This document shows, piece after piece, positions 32,571-40,535 of a stretch of DNA of 50,773 nt (position 1 is the stretch's first letter; each line of letters starts with the position of its first letter). A program made the translations under genes and the position numbers. The notes beneath the pieces are model-generated. The model did no database searches and had not been told where the DNA came from. It worked only from the letters and a program-made list of their open reading frames with translations. Where the stretch lies: the NCBI RefSeq assembly GCF_019924045.1, contig NZ_JAHXBN010000043.1:1-50773 (forward strand). Reading direction: 5' to 3'. The DNA comes from Dyadobacter fermentans (GTDB lineage Bacteria; Bacteroidota; Bacteroidia; Cytophagales; Spirosomataceae).

Positions 32571-33551
32571 TTATTTCAAAGGCGCTTCAAGAGTCTTTTT
32601 AAATACACTCGGAATTCCGAGCGCGGCTTGTATCCGGTCCACTTCGTCCAGTAATTGGTCGGCACGTTTCTGCAAATCGGCGGTCAGCTCGCCCACATCG
32701 CGGCGCGTGTACGTCGAGATAGGGAAACCTCTTTTTTGGAGGCAGTATTTGGCGATGATCGGATAAGCCGAATGCACAATATCCATCGACTCGACGAAGA
32801 ACGCTTGAAGCGTTTTTACGTCTTCCCGTCGTTCCGCATTGTTGTAATTGTTGCAAATCCAGACGACCAGTTCAGGATAGATATTTCCTTGAATACATGA
32901 TAGCCCGGCAGCTCCTGCTTTGAGCGACGCTGTCGCATTCACCATGTACGCATCGTAAAGCCCGAAGCGATAGCCTTCGGCCACTTTGATTCTGCGAACG
33001 ACTTCATCGATATCCAGGCAGGTATCTTTGTGATAGATAATGCGGTTCGACGGCAACAGTTCAGCAAGGACTTCACTGCTGATTAATCTTTTGTAAGGAA
33101 CCGGGCATTCATAAAAACCAAGCGGAACATCGCTGGTAAGGCTGATCAGCTCCTTTGCCCGTTGGATAAACACCTCGTCCGATTCGTCCTCGTCTGCCAA
33201 TAGCCCGGTAATTACAATCACCGCCTGCACACCGGTTTCATATATACGTTTGACGAACTGCGCCTGCTCCGGGATTGGTCCTCCGAAGGTTCCCGTCGCT
33301 ACAACCGGTACTCGCCCTGCTGTATGTTCCACAACCGTACGCGTCACTTTCAGCCGCTCTTCTACCGACAGCTCGTACATTTCGCTTGAAAGACAGTTGG
33401 CAAACAACCCCGCAGCACCCGCTTCGAGGTACAGATCGGTCAGTGCTTTTAACCCCTCATAGTCTACCTCACCTGTTTCCAGGAAAGGGGTAAGCATGAC
33501 AGGAATGAAGCCTTGCGGCAACGACGCGGCGGAAGACGATACTGATGACAT
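32571..33551 (-). CDS. DHDPS/N-acetylneuraminate lyase family aldolase
   Basis: The 326-residue protein has the class I aldolase TIM barrel of the DHDPS/NAL superfamily. The Schiff-base lysine is K175 in RIIYHKDTC and the catalytic tyrosine is probably Y147 in GFYECPVPYKR. In DapA the second motif is typically YNxP, so this is a divergent subfamily, and lysine synthesis is unlikely. The symporter gene just upstream suggests a sugar-acid or sialic-acid-like substrate. ATG 33551 is chosen; the 18-residue extension to 33605 is basic and runs into the intergenic hairpin region. Confidence 0.85.
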   Translation of the reverse strand: MSSVSSSAASLPQGFIPVMLTPFLETGEVDYEGLKALTDLYLEAGAAGLFANCLSSEMYELSVEERLKVTRTVVEHTAGRVPVVATGTFGGPIPEQAQFVKRIYETGVQAVIVITGLLADEDESDEVFIQRAKELISLTSDVPLGFYECPVPYKRLISSEVLAELLPSNRIIYHKDTCLDIDEVVRRIKVAEGYRFGLYDAYMVNATASLKAGAAGLSCIQGNIYPELVVWICNNYNNAERREDVKTLQAFFVESMDIVHSAYPIIAKYCLQKRGFPISTYTRRDVGELTADLQKRADQLLDEVDRIQAALGIPSVFKKTLEAPLK

Positions 33552-33607
33552 CGTGTATGGTTTTAAATACTTGTAAGAAAAAATCCCTTTGAAAATCCGG
33601 CTCATAC

Positions 33608-33630
33608 GCCGGCCTCCGGCGAGCCGGCCC
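33608..33630 (-). other. GC-rich hairpin between symporter and aldolase genes
   Basis: GCCGGC arms surround a CTCCGGCGA-type centre, in the 84-base gap of the apparent operon. It has no T-tail, so it may stabilise or separate mRNA segments instead of terminating transcription. Confidence 0.35.
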
Positions 33631-33635
33631 TGTGG

Positions 33636-35219
33636 TTACTTGCTGTGCAAAAGCACCTCTTTTTCAACCGGTTGTTTACGTCTCAGCCTGGTGAGCAGGA
33701 CGCCAGCCAAAAAGATCGTCAGTGTTCCGACCACCATGATCATGTTCTGGTGGAGCGGGTTTCGCAAATAGGAATAGGTGTCAGGAAGCTGGGTCGAAAA
33801 AGTCATCCAGACAATCACTACGATCCCGATAATGGTGGCTGTAAGCGCCTCGGTGTTCCGGGTACTTTTCGAAATCATACCGAGCAGGAACAACCCGAGC
33901 ATTCCGCCCGCAAAAATCCCTGAAAGCATCCACCACACGTCCAACACACTCTTCACGCCGATCATCGCAATGCCCGTCACCATCCCCAGCAAACCAAAAG
34001 CGGTGGTAGCAATGTAAAGCAGGCGCAACGATTGCTGAGGAGTGAGGTCGGATTTGATATATTTTTGATAAATATCCACAGAGAAAACCGTTGCCGAAGC
34101 ATTCATTCCCGAGCTGATCGTACTCATTGCGGCCGACATGATTGCTGCGATAATCAACCCGAGCAAACCTACCGGTACTTTATTCACCATGAAATGCGGC
34201 ATCACTTTGTCGCCATAATCGGCGGGCGTGAGCGTCGCAGCCAGGCTTGTGATCGCGTCCGCCGTGCCACCCGGCAGTTTTTCAGCTGCTACCTGCATCT
34301 TGATGGTTTGCAGCAGCTCCGGATTCCCCTGGTAGTAGGCAAAAAGACACGTTCCTAACAAAAAGAATATCAGCGACACAGGTACGTAGAGGTACACGCA
34401 AAGCCATACCGAACCGGCAGCCTCTTTCGCTGAAGACGTAGTATGGTACCGCTGCACGTAGTTCTGGTCCATCCCGAAATTGTTCAGGTTCATGAAAAAC
34501 CCGTACAGTAATATCACCCAGAAGGAGGCCGTGGTAAAATCCGGCGCCAACGTACCCAGGCTGAATTTGTCATCAGCCTTCCCAATTTCAATAATGCTTG
34601 GCATTCCGCCGGAAACTCCCGACACGACCAGGTAAAGTATCACCAGCGCACCAATCGTCTTGATCACGCCCTGCACCACCTCTGTCCAGATCACCGCCTC
34701 CATTCCGCCCATTACCGTGTACAGAACAATGCAAATCCCCACGACAACCATGATGGTCGACATCGGGTAGCCCGTCAGCGCCTGCAAGCTCAATGCGATT
34801 CCGAAGAAAATCGAACCCATGCGGGCGAGCTGCGTGAGCAGGAAGCAAGCCACGGCATAAGTCCGCGCCCAAGGCCCGAAACGATGTTCGAGGTGGGTAT
34901 AGGCCGATACTTCGCCGGTACTTCTGTAAAAAGGAATAAAGAACTTCGTAGCAACCCAGGCCGCCAATGGCATCGACAAGCTAAAAACAAAGGAACTCCA
35001 GTTGCTTCCGAAAGCCTTGCCTGGTACGCCGAGGAAAGTATTGCTGCTCAAAAAAGTCGCGTAAATGGAAATACCGATCGCCCAGCCGGGAATGCGTCCC
35101 GATGCTTTGGTAAACTGCTCGGCATTGGTATTTTTCCTTGAAAAGTAAATCCCCACGGCAACCATTCCTGCCAGGTAGGCAATCACAATAATGAGATCAA
35201 TGAAAGGTAAGGATTTCAT
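33636..35219 (-). CDS. Sodium:solute symporter (SSS family)
   Basis: The 527-residue permease has about 13-14 hydrophobic segments. Family features are the N-terminal IDLIIVIAYLAGMVAVGIYF, GWAIGISIYATFLSSNTFLG, STGEVSAYTHLEHRFGPWAR and IMSAAMSTISSGMNASATVFSVDIYQ, a SSS sodium-binding region. It probably imports a sugar or sugar-acid with sodium. It is the first gene of an apparent operon with the aldolase (gap 84 bases) and the sigma-like gene. Confidence 0.9.
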   Translation of the reverse strand: MKSLPFIDLIIVIAYLAGMVAVGIYFSRKNTNAEQFTKASGRIPGWAIGISIYATFLSSNTFLGVPGKAFGSNWSSFVFSLSMPLAAWVATKFFIPFYRSTGEVSAYTHLEHRFGPWARTYAVACFLLTQLARMGSIFFGIALSLQALTGYPMSTIMVVVGICIVLYTVMGGMEAVIWTEVVQGVIKTIGALVILYLVVSGVSGGMPSIIEIGKADDKFSLGTLAPDFTTASFWVILLYGFFMNLNNFGMDQNYVQRYHTTSSAKEAAGSVWLCVYLYVPVSLIFFLLGTCLFAYYQGNPELLQTIKMQVAAEKLPGGTADAITSLAATLTPADYGDKVMPHFMVNKVPVGLLGLIIAAIMSAAMSTISSGMNASATVFSVDIYQKYIKSDLTPQQSLRLLYIATTAFGLLGMVTGIAMIGVKSVLDVWWMLSGIFAGGMLGLFLLGMISKSTRNTEALTATIIGIVVIVWMTFSTQLPDTYSYLRNPLHQNMIMVVGTLTIFLAGVLLTRLRRKQPVEKEVLLHSK

Positions 35220-35344
35220 TCTACTTTTCGGGTATTTATAACTTTACCACAAAGAAACAGGATGAAGCCGATGGTTTTGTAGCGTTTTGTAGCCTATTAT
35301 TGTACGATATTATCAAAGGAGTATCTCGGATGTTAAAAACCATC

Positions 35345-36031
35345 CTAGGATTCTACTGTACTCCTGTCTTTAAAGAAATATCCGATACCCACAGTAGATA
35401 TTACAATGAGGGCTATAAGCACGAGTTTGGTTGCCAATCCCTCATTCGGATGTTCGAGCAAATAGCGGATATCCTGTGCTTCTTTGCCGGCCCAGACGGC
35501 CAGTACGGTCCGGGGGATCATACCCAATGTGCCGCCTGTGAGTACTTGTTTGAAACGTGCGCCTGCCATCGCAAAAAACAGGTTGGTAATCGCGAACGGC
35601 AGTACGGGAGACAGTTTTGCAAAAAAGATCAACCTTAACTCATTTTTATAAAACCGGCGTAGCAGCGTGTCAACCTGCGGGTAAACCTGAATAAGGTAAC
35701 TTCTCACAGAAGCCGCATGCAGAAAATGCGCGGATACATATATGATAGCGATCGCGCCGATGTTCAATACGAAAAGCATAGGAAGTGATGCCCAGCCGAG
35801 GAAGTAGCCGTATACCAATGCCAGAAATGTAGGCGGGGTCAGGGCGGCGGACGAAGCCAGCGTGAGCAGGACCGTCACCCCCAGCCACCATTCAACCGGC
35901 AGTTCGCGGAGGATTTTCTCATGATTGATCGCCCAAGCCGTTATGATAGAGGTCGTCACCAATGGCACGATCGTCATTAATATGCTTACGACGACCGGAA
36001 GTGAGAATCTTTTTGGTGTAGACGTTTCCAA
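35345..36031 (-). CDS. TVP38/TMEM64 (VTT-domain) membrane protein
   Basis: The 228-residue protein has about six hydrophobic segments and the VTT (DedA/SNARE-associated) pattern: TPPTFLALVYGYFLGW, FYKNELRLIFFAKLSPVLPFAITNLFFAMAGA and VLTGGTLGMIPRTVLAVWAG. Family members are lipid scramblases or flippases, proposed to act on phospholipid or undecaprenyl phosphate. It is a single gene, between the symporter start and the palindromic repeat. Confidence 0.85.
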   Translation of the reverse strand: METSTPKRFSLPVVVSILMTIVPLVTTSIITAWAINHEKILRELPVEWWLGVTVLLTLASSAALTPPTFLALVYGYFLGWASLPMLFVLNIGAIAIIYVSAHFLHAASVRSYLIQVYPQVDTLLRRFYKNELRLIFFAKLSPVLPFAITNLFFAMAGARFKQVLTGGTLGMIPRTVLAVWAGKEAQDIRYLLEHPNEGLATKLVLIALIVISTVGIGYFFKDRSTVES

Positions 36032-36119
36032 GGCTAATCCGCTTTACTTTTTCTAAATGAATAACCAGTTGTTTTGACAAAAGGTTTTTATGAACTTGCT
36101 TTTCTGCAATTATATTTTG

Positions 36120-36180
36120 ATGCCGCGGAGGCACGAATTAACACTAATAGCATTCGTGTAAATCCGTGCCTTCGTGGCAT
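36120..36180. repeat. 61-bp imperfect palindrome
   Basis: Arms 36120-36148 and 36152-36180 (29 bp each, five mismatches) flank the loop AGC. The core words GGCACGAATTAACAC and GTGTAAATCCGTGCC resemble a palindromic repeat I remember from many environmental genomes. It sits 17 bases before the cystathionine gamma-synthase start. Confidence 0.7.
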
Positions 36181-36197
36181 ACTCAAACCACTAAAAA

Positions 36198-37343
36198 ATG
36201 AATTTCGCTACCAAAGCCATACACGCCGGCGTCGAGCCGGACCTGAGTACCGGTGCCATCATGACGCCGATTTACCAGACCTCCACCTACGTCCAGGAAA
36301 GCCCCGGCAAGCACAAAGGCTACGAATACGCCCGCAGCAGCAACCCCACGCGCACCGCATTGCAAAAGGCGTTGGCTGCCCTCGAAAACGGCAGTCACGG
36401 CATTTGCTACGCCTCCGGCCTGGCAGCCACGGACGCTGTTTTGAAATTGTTCAAACCCGGCGACGAAATCATCGCCCCCAGCGACATTTACGGTGGCACC
36501 TACCGTCTGATGAAACGTATTTTCGAACCGCTGGGGATCGCTTTCAAGTTTGTGGATATTGAAGAAGTGGCGCAAATCGATCGATTACTGTCAAAAAACA
36601 CGAAGCTAGTGTGGCTGGAAACACCCACCAACCCGCTGCTAAAAATCATCGATATTGAGCAAATCACCCGCATTTGCAAAGAACGAAATGTGCTGACCTG
36701 CGTAGATAACACCTTCGCCTCGCCCTACCTACAAAATCCGCTCGACCTCGGAGCCGATATCGTCATGCATTCGGTCACGAAATACCTCGGCGGGCATTCC
36801 GATACCGTAATGGGTGCATTGGTCACGAGCAATGACGAACTGGCCAGTCAGTTGAAATTCATCCAGAATGCCAGCGGCGCAGTACCGGGCCCACAGGATT
36901 GCTTTCTGGTATTGAGGGGAATCAAAACACTACATATAAGAATGCAACGCCATTGCGAGAATGCCGGGCACGTGGCTGTTTGGCTCGCCGCTCATCCCAA
37001 AGTCGGGAAGGTGTACTACCCCGGATTGCCCGGCCACCCTGGACATGAACTGGCCGGAAGGCAAATGCGCGGTTTCGGCGGCGTGGTGTCCTTCGAATTA
37101 AAAGATGATAGTTACGAAAAAGCCGTGCGCACCATGGAACGAATGGAGGTTTTTGCATTAGGAGAATCGCTGGGTGGTGTGGAATCGCTTTGCACGCATC
37201 CCGCGAGCATGTCGCACGGGGGCATGCCGCGCGAGGAGCGATTGAAAATAGGCCTGAAAGACACGTTGATACGTCTCAGTGTAGGCATCGAGGATGTAGA
37301 AGATCTTATCGCCGACCTCGACCAGGCGATCGGCACGGATTAG
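36198..37343 (+). CDS. PLP-dependent cystathionine gamma-synthase/gamma-lyase family enzyme
   Basis: The 381-residue protein belongs to the Cys/Met metabolism PLP family. It has [30 protein letters not shown] (substrate and PLP contacts), the PLP lysine K195 in [14 protein letters not shown], and the C-terminal [17 protein letters not shown]. MetB makes cystathionine from an activated homoserine and cysteine. Gamma-lyase relatives do the reverse, and sequence alone does not separate them. The upstream region is the palindromic repeat, which leaves little room for a classical leader. Confidence 0.85.
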   Translation: MNFATKAIHAGVEPDLSTGAIMTPIYQTSTYVQESPGKHKGYEYARSSNPTRTALQKALAALENGSHGICYASGLAATDAVLKLFKPGDEIIAPSDIYGGTYRLMKRIFEPLGIAFKFVDIEEVAQIDRLLSKNTKLVWLETPTNPLLKIIDIEQITRICKERNVLTCVDNTFASPYLQNPLDLGADIVMHSVTKYLGGHSDTVMGALVTSNDELASQLKFIQNASGAVPGPQDCFLVLRGIKTLHIRMQRHCENAGHVAVWLAAHPKVGKVYYPGLPGHPGHELAGRQMRGFGGVVSFELKDDSYEKAVRTMERMEVFALGESLGGVESLCTHPASMSHGGMPREERLKIGLKDTLIRLSVGIEDVEDLIADLDQAIGTD

Positions 37344-37351
37344 CAAACAGC

Positions 37352-37383
37352 GTTGCAATCGACGGTCAAAAACCTTACTTTTG
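37352..37383 (+). promoter_or_regulatory. Promoter of the DUF3127 gene
   Basis: GTTG (37352-37355, three of four matches to the -33 TTTG), a 20-nt spacer and the exact -7 box TACTTTTG (37376-37383). Transcription would start about 30 nt before ATG 37422. Confidence 0.65.
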
Positions 37384-37421
37384 GAACCATTTTTGAAACG
37401 ACACTAAAAAACATATTATCA

Positions 37422-37781
37422 ATGGAAGTATCAGGAACAGTCATTTCATTGCTGCCGGAAGTTACCGGCCAGGGAAAAAACGGAATGTGGCGCAAGCAGG
37501 AGTTCATCCTTGAAATACCTTCTCAATACCCTAAAAAAGTATGTATTTCACTTTGGGGCGACAAAATTGACCAGGCCAACCTGCAAGTGAACGACTCGGT
37601 AACCGCTTCTATCGATGTGGAAAGCCGTGAGTACAACTCCCGCTGGTACACTGAGGTGCGCGCATGGAAAGTTGAAAAAGCAGGAGCAAGCGGCGGTAAC
37701 GCCGGTTACAATGCAGGCGGCGCACCACTGCCTCCGGTAACCACTTTCACCGAAGACGAATCGGACGATCTGCCATTCTGA
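37422..37781 (+). CDS. DUF3127 domain protein
   Basis: From ATG 37422 the product is 119 residues. The earlier in-frame start (37353) lies within the promoter and is rejected. The core (about 1-90) opens MEVSGTVISLLPEVTGQGKN and contains FILEIPSQYPKKVCISLWGD and VESREYNSRWYTEVRAW, matching DUF3127, an OB-fold-like family common in Bacteroidota. A glycine-rich tail ends in acidic DESDDLPF, which resembles the SSB protein C-terminal tip and hints at a single-strand-DNA-related role. That is inference. Confidence 0.85.
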   Translation: MEVSGTVISLLPEVTGQGKNGMWRKQEFILEIPSQYPKKVCISLWGDKIDQANLQVNDSVTASIDVESREYNSRWYTEVRAWKVEKAGASGGNAGYNAGGAPLPPVTTFTEDESDDLPF

Positions 37782-37806
37782 TCCTCGAAAATCAAGCTAT
37801 TTGCCC

Positions 37807-37843
37807 ATCGCCAATGCCTTTCGGTATTGGCGATTTATTTTTG
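37807..37843 (+). terminator. Intrinsic terminator of the DUF3127 gene
   Basis: ATCGCCAATGCC (37807-37818) pairs with GGTATTGGCGAT (37823-37834) around TTTC, with one G-U pair, followed by a T-rich tail. Confidence 0.9.
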
Positions 37844-37860
37844 CAAAAAAGGATTTTTGC

Positions 37861-37868
37861 TACTTTTG
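37861..37868 (+). promoter_or_regulatory. -7 box (TACTTTTG) of the fluoride exporter gene
   Basis: TACTTTTG lies eight nt before the riboswitch aptamer. A TTTG at 37840-37843 is 17 nt upstream. The segment TTTTGCAAAAAAGGA occurs at 37839-37853 and again at 37864-37878. Confidence 0.6.
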
Positions 37869-37875
37869 CAAAAAA

Positions 37876-37954
37876 GGAAATGGTGTCTTCCTATTTAACC
37901 GCCCTAAAAAGCTGATGGCGCCTGGTATAACGAAAAATGCTCATTATCACCAGG
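37876..37954 (+). ncRNA. Fluoride riboswitch (crcB motif) with expression platform
   Basis: The leader shows the crcB-motif landmarks: GGAAATGGTGTCTTCC (P1 stem GGAA/TTCC around the ATGG loop), AACCGCC, and GCTGATGGCGCCT. The loop GGTGTC (37882-37887) can pair fully with GGCGCC (37917-37922) counting G-U pairs, as in the known pseudoknot. Downstream, CCTGGT (37921-37926) can pair with ACCAGG (37949-37954), whose AGG lies just before ATG 37962. The two helices share CC at 37921-37922, so fluoride binding would free the ribosome site. Architecture comes from the sequence; the switch model is inference. Confidence 0.88.
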
Positions 37955-37961
37955 TATTATT

Positions 37962-39248
37962 ATGTCCGTTTCAAAACCATCAGATAACTCGAACACATTT
38001 CCGGGCCGGCTTTCCGACATTAACAAGCGATTCCCTTCTACATTATACATTGCAAAATGGCTCGTCATTTGCTCCATAACGGGCGCATTGATCGGCTCGG
38101 CTTCCGCCTTTTTTCTCGTTTCGCTGGATTGGGCCACCCAAATACGTGAAGTAAACGACTGGCTTATCTGGCTGCTACCCGTAGCCGGCTTTGCGATCGG
38201 CTTGCTCTACCACTATTTCGGCAGGGAAGTCGAGCGGGGGAATAACCTGCTGATCGAGACGATCCATGATCCCAAAGAATTCATCCGTTTCAGGATGGCA
38301 CCTTTTGTGCTGCTCGGGACTGTTACCACGCATTTGTTCGGTGGATCGGCGGGCCGCGAAGGAACCGCATTGCAAATGGCCGGGGCCATCGGCGAGCAAT
38401 TCAGTAAATTATGCAAACTGAATGCGTATGACCGCAAAATCCTGCTCATTTCGGCCATTAGCGCCGGTTTCGGATCGGTTTTCGGTACCCCGCTGGCCGG
38501 AGCGATATTTGGTTTGGAGGTGTTTTTGATAGGAAGATTAAAATATGATGCTATTTTTCCCGCCTTTGCTTCCGCTATCATTGCAAGCCTCGTCACCGAT
38601 CTGTGGCAGGTAAAACACACGCATTACCACATTCCTGTCATTCCTGAAATATCTTTTGCCAACATTATCTACGCCATTCTCGCGGGAATAGCATTCGGCA
38701 TTGTAGCGGCGGCTTTTAGCAAAACCATTCATTTTTGCGCCCAACAATTCAAACAACACATCGCTTTTCCACCGCTCCGACCTGTTGTGGGCGGATTAAT
38801 CGTTTCCGCAGGCGTGTGGCTCATCGGGACACGTTACATCGGCCTGGGAATTCCGGTGATCGTCGAATCATTTACCGTGCCACTGCCTCCGTATGATTTT
38901 GTATTAAAAATCATTTTCACCATCATCACCCTCAGCGCGGGGTTCAAGGGAGGCGAAGTGACGCCGCTGTTCTTCATTGGTGCTACACTGGGCAATGCAT
39001 TGTCGTACTTCGTCCCGCTGCCGATGGGATTACTTGCCGGAATGGGCTTCGTCGCGGTATTTGCAGGCGCTACCAACACTCCGCTTGCCTGCATATTGAT
39101 GGGCATCGAACTGTTCGGAAGCGAATGCGGCGTTTTTGTGGCCATAGCCTGCGTGGTCTCGTATCTCCTGTCCGGACACACGAGCATTTACCGATCGCAG
39201 GTAATCGAGCCCAAGATCAATTCGACTGATAGGCCATCGACATCGTAA
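37962..39248 (+). CDS. CLC-F type fluoride/proton antiporter (chloride-channel family)
   Basis: The 428-residue CLC-family protein has about 10-12 membrane segments. It carries GGSAGREGTALQM with the gating glutamate E133, GFGSVFGTPLAGAIFGLE, and GFKGGEVTPLFFIGATLGN. Canonical chloride CLCs have GSGIP, GREGP and GGIFAP; here the first is GNNLLIETIH (93-102), the second GREGT and the third GGEVTP, as in the fluoride-exporting CLC-F branch. The fluoride riboswitch in its leader supports this. It expels fluoride in exchange for protons. Its last 32 bases overlap the 3' end of the convergent AlbA_2 gene. Confidence 0.9.
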   Translation: MSVSKPSDNSNTFPGRLSDINKRFPSTLYIAKWLVICSITGALIGSASAFFLVSLDWATQIREVNDWLIWLLPVAGFAIGLLYHYFGREVERGNNLLIETIHDPKEFIRFRMAPFVLLGTVTTHLFGGSAGREGTALQMAGAIGEQFSKLCKLNAYDRKILLISAISAGFGSVFGTPLAGAIFGLEVFLIGRLKYDAIFPAFASAIIASLVTDLWQVKHTHYHIPVIPEISFANIIYAILAGIAFGIVAAAFSKTIHFCAQQFKQHIAFPPLRPVVGGLIVSAGVWLIGTRYIGLGIPVIVESFTVPLPPYDFVLKIIFTIITLSAGFKGGEVTPLFFIGATLGNALSYFVPLPMGLLAGMGFVAVFAGATNTPLACILMGIELFGSECGVFVAIACVVSYLLSGHTSIYRSQVIEPKINSTDRPSTS

Positions 39249-39870
39249 ACTTGTCGATCATTTCGTGCGGATGCACCTCGAGAATACGCGCCAGCACCAT
39301 TACCACCAATGTGTTGGAAGCAATTTTGCGGGGAATGCCCGCCACAGTCGCGAAGAGGTCCACCGTCACCGATTCCTTTTCGTCGAGCAGTTTCATCAGT
39401 TTTTCTTCTTTCTCGCCATATTGAAAACTGACGTCGCGCTCGCCGCGGCCCCGGCGCATGATTTCCTTCATTTCGCGGCTGGCCTGAATGGATTTGTCCT
39501 CCACACGGATGTACGCCTGCCGCGCGCCGGTATCATCCACCACATAATGCGGCTTATCCACACTGCGCGGAATCGTGAGCACGAGCACATCGCGGTCGGG
39601 CGTGATGGCCACGCGTTCTTTTTTGAAACTTATTTTGGGGAAAATGTACTTGTCGATGGCACGAGAGAGCGTGTATTCATCCTCATCGGCATCTTTAAGA
39701 CCCTTAATGGCCTTGTCGTCACCTACTCCAACCAGCAGCTTACCGCCACCCGAATTTGCGAAAGCAACCACTTCGCGGACTATCTTTTCGGGGTGATTGG
39801 ATTTCAGTTTGAATTCCAGATGTTCCCCCTCACCTTTCTTAACCAGCTCTTTCAACAATCGAAGCTCCAT
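39217..39870 (-). CDS. AlbA_2/Schlafen-type ATP-binding domain protein
   Basis: The 217-residue protein starts with the AlbA_2 pattern: EGEHLEFKLKSNHPEKIVREVVAFANSGGGKLLVGVGDD (residues about 14-52). A divergent nucleotide-binding fold continues to about residue 140 (PHYVVDDTGARQAYIRVEDK). The C-terminal part (MKLLDEKESVTVDLFATVAGIPRKIASNTLVVMV) resembles a winged helix. Such proteins are often regulators or RNA-binding proteins. Target unknown. Convergent overlap with the fluoride exporter gene. Confidence 0.78.
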   Translation of the reverse strand: MELRLLKELVKKGEGEHLEFKLKSNHPEKIVREVVAFANSGGGKLLVGVGDDKAIKGLKDADEDEYTLSRAIDKYIFPKISFKKERVAITPDRDVLVLTIPRSVDKPHYVVDDTGARQAYIRVEDKSIQASREMKEIMRRGRGERDVSFQYGEKEEKLMKLLDEKESVTVDLFATVAGIPRKIASNTLVVMVLARILEVHPHEMIDKFTMSMAYQSN

Positions 39871-40031
39871 CGGGTTGGAATGGATAAATTATGAGTTATG
39901 ACTAAATCACTTTCGGTAACTTACCTCGTCCTCCTCATTTGTTAACGCTAACAATTTACATTCCTTTTGTCAGATTTAAAAAATAATGGGAGTCGAGTTA
40001 CGTAAAAAAAAGCGGACCATATATCATAAAA

Positions 40032-40056
40032 AAACGGCACCGATAGAGTGCCGTTT
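40032..40056 (-). terminator. Intrinsic terminator of the DUF2795 gene
   Basis: AAACGGCAC (40032-40040) pairs with GTGCCGTTT (40048-40056). The minus strand then runs into TTTTTTT. It begins four bases after the stop of the gene at 40061. Confidence 0.9.
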
Positions 40057-40060
40057 GCAT

Positions 40061-40282
40061 TTAGTATTCGTCTTCGTTGAAAAAGAAATCGTCTTTCGTG
40101 GGATAGTCGGGCCAAATCTCTTCAATGCTTTCATAAGGCTGCCCATCATCTTCAAGCTCCTGAAGGTTTTCAACTACTTCTAACGGAGCGCCTGTTCTGA
40201 TTGCAAAGTCAATTAGCTCGTCTTTGGTAGCTGGCCAGGGAGCATCTTCAAGGTACGATGCGAGTTCGAGAGTCCAGTACAT
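40061..40282 (-). CDS. DUF2795 domain protein
   Basis: The 73-residue acidic protein matches the highly conserved Bacteroidota form of DUF2795: MYWTLELASYLEDAPWPATK at the start, GAPLEVVENLQELEDDGQPY in the middle and a phenylalanine/acid-rich end (FFFNEDEY). Function is unknown. The short strongly conserved sequence and own promoter and terminator suggest a housekeeping role. Confidence 0.9.
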   Translation of the reverse strand: MYWTLELASYLEDAPWPATKDELIDFAIRTGAPLEVVENLQELEDDGQPYESIEEIWPDYPTKDDFFFNEDEY

Positions 40283-40307
40283 AATATTTTCGCCTATTAA
40301 TGGTTAC

Positions 40308-40329
40308 TTTACTTTTCTGCAAAAGTAAA
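40308..40329 (-). promoter_or_regulatory. Promoter of DUF2795 gene with inverted repeat
   Basis: On the minus strand the -7 box TACTTTTG (40327-40320) matches TAnnTTTG, 38 nt before the start at 40282. It is part of a perfect 9-bp inverted repeat, TTTACTTTT (40308-40316) and AAAAGTAAA (40321-40329), with loop CTGC. A TTTA at 40348-40345 is a possible -33 element. Confidence 0.6.
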
Positions 40330-40535
40330 AAATTTGCTATCTTTTAAAAGCTTAAAGCAAAAAAAAAGAAAAATAATTGCCGGGTTACAAATTTTATTTT
40401 CTGTTAGTATTTAATTTATTGAATATCAATTAATTAAAACTTACACAGCAAGTAAAGTTTCGATTGGAGGGCGCCCCACATTTCCCCTCTCCCCGAAAAA
40501 CCCTTAATTTCCCTCACCATTACAAATATCCTATT

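Noticed and set aside
33608..33630. Terminator between symporter and aldolase genes
   Set aside because: The hairpin has no T-rich tail on the minus strand.
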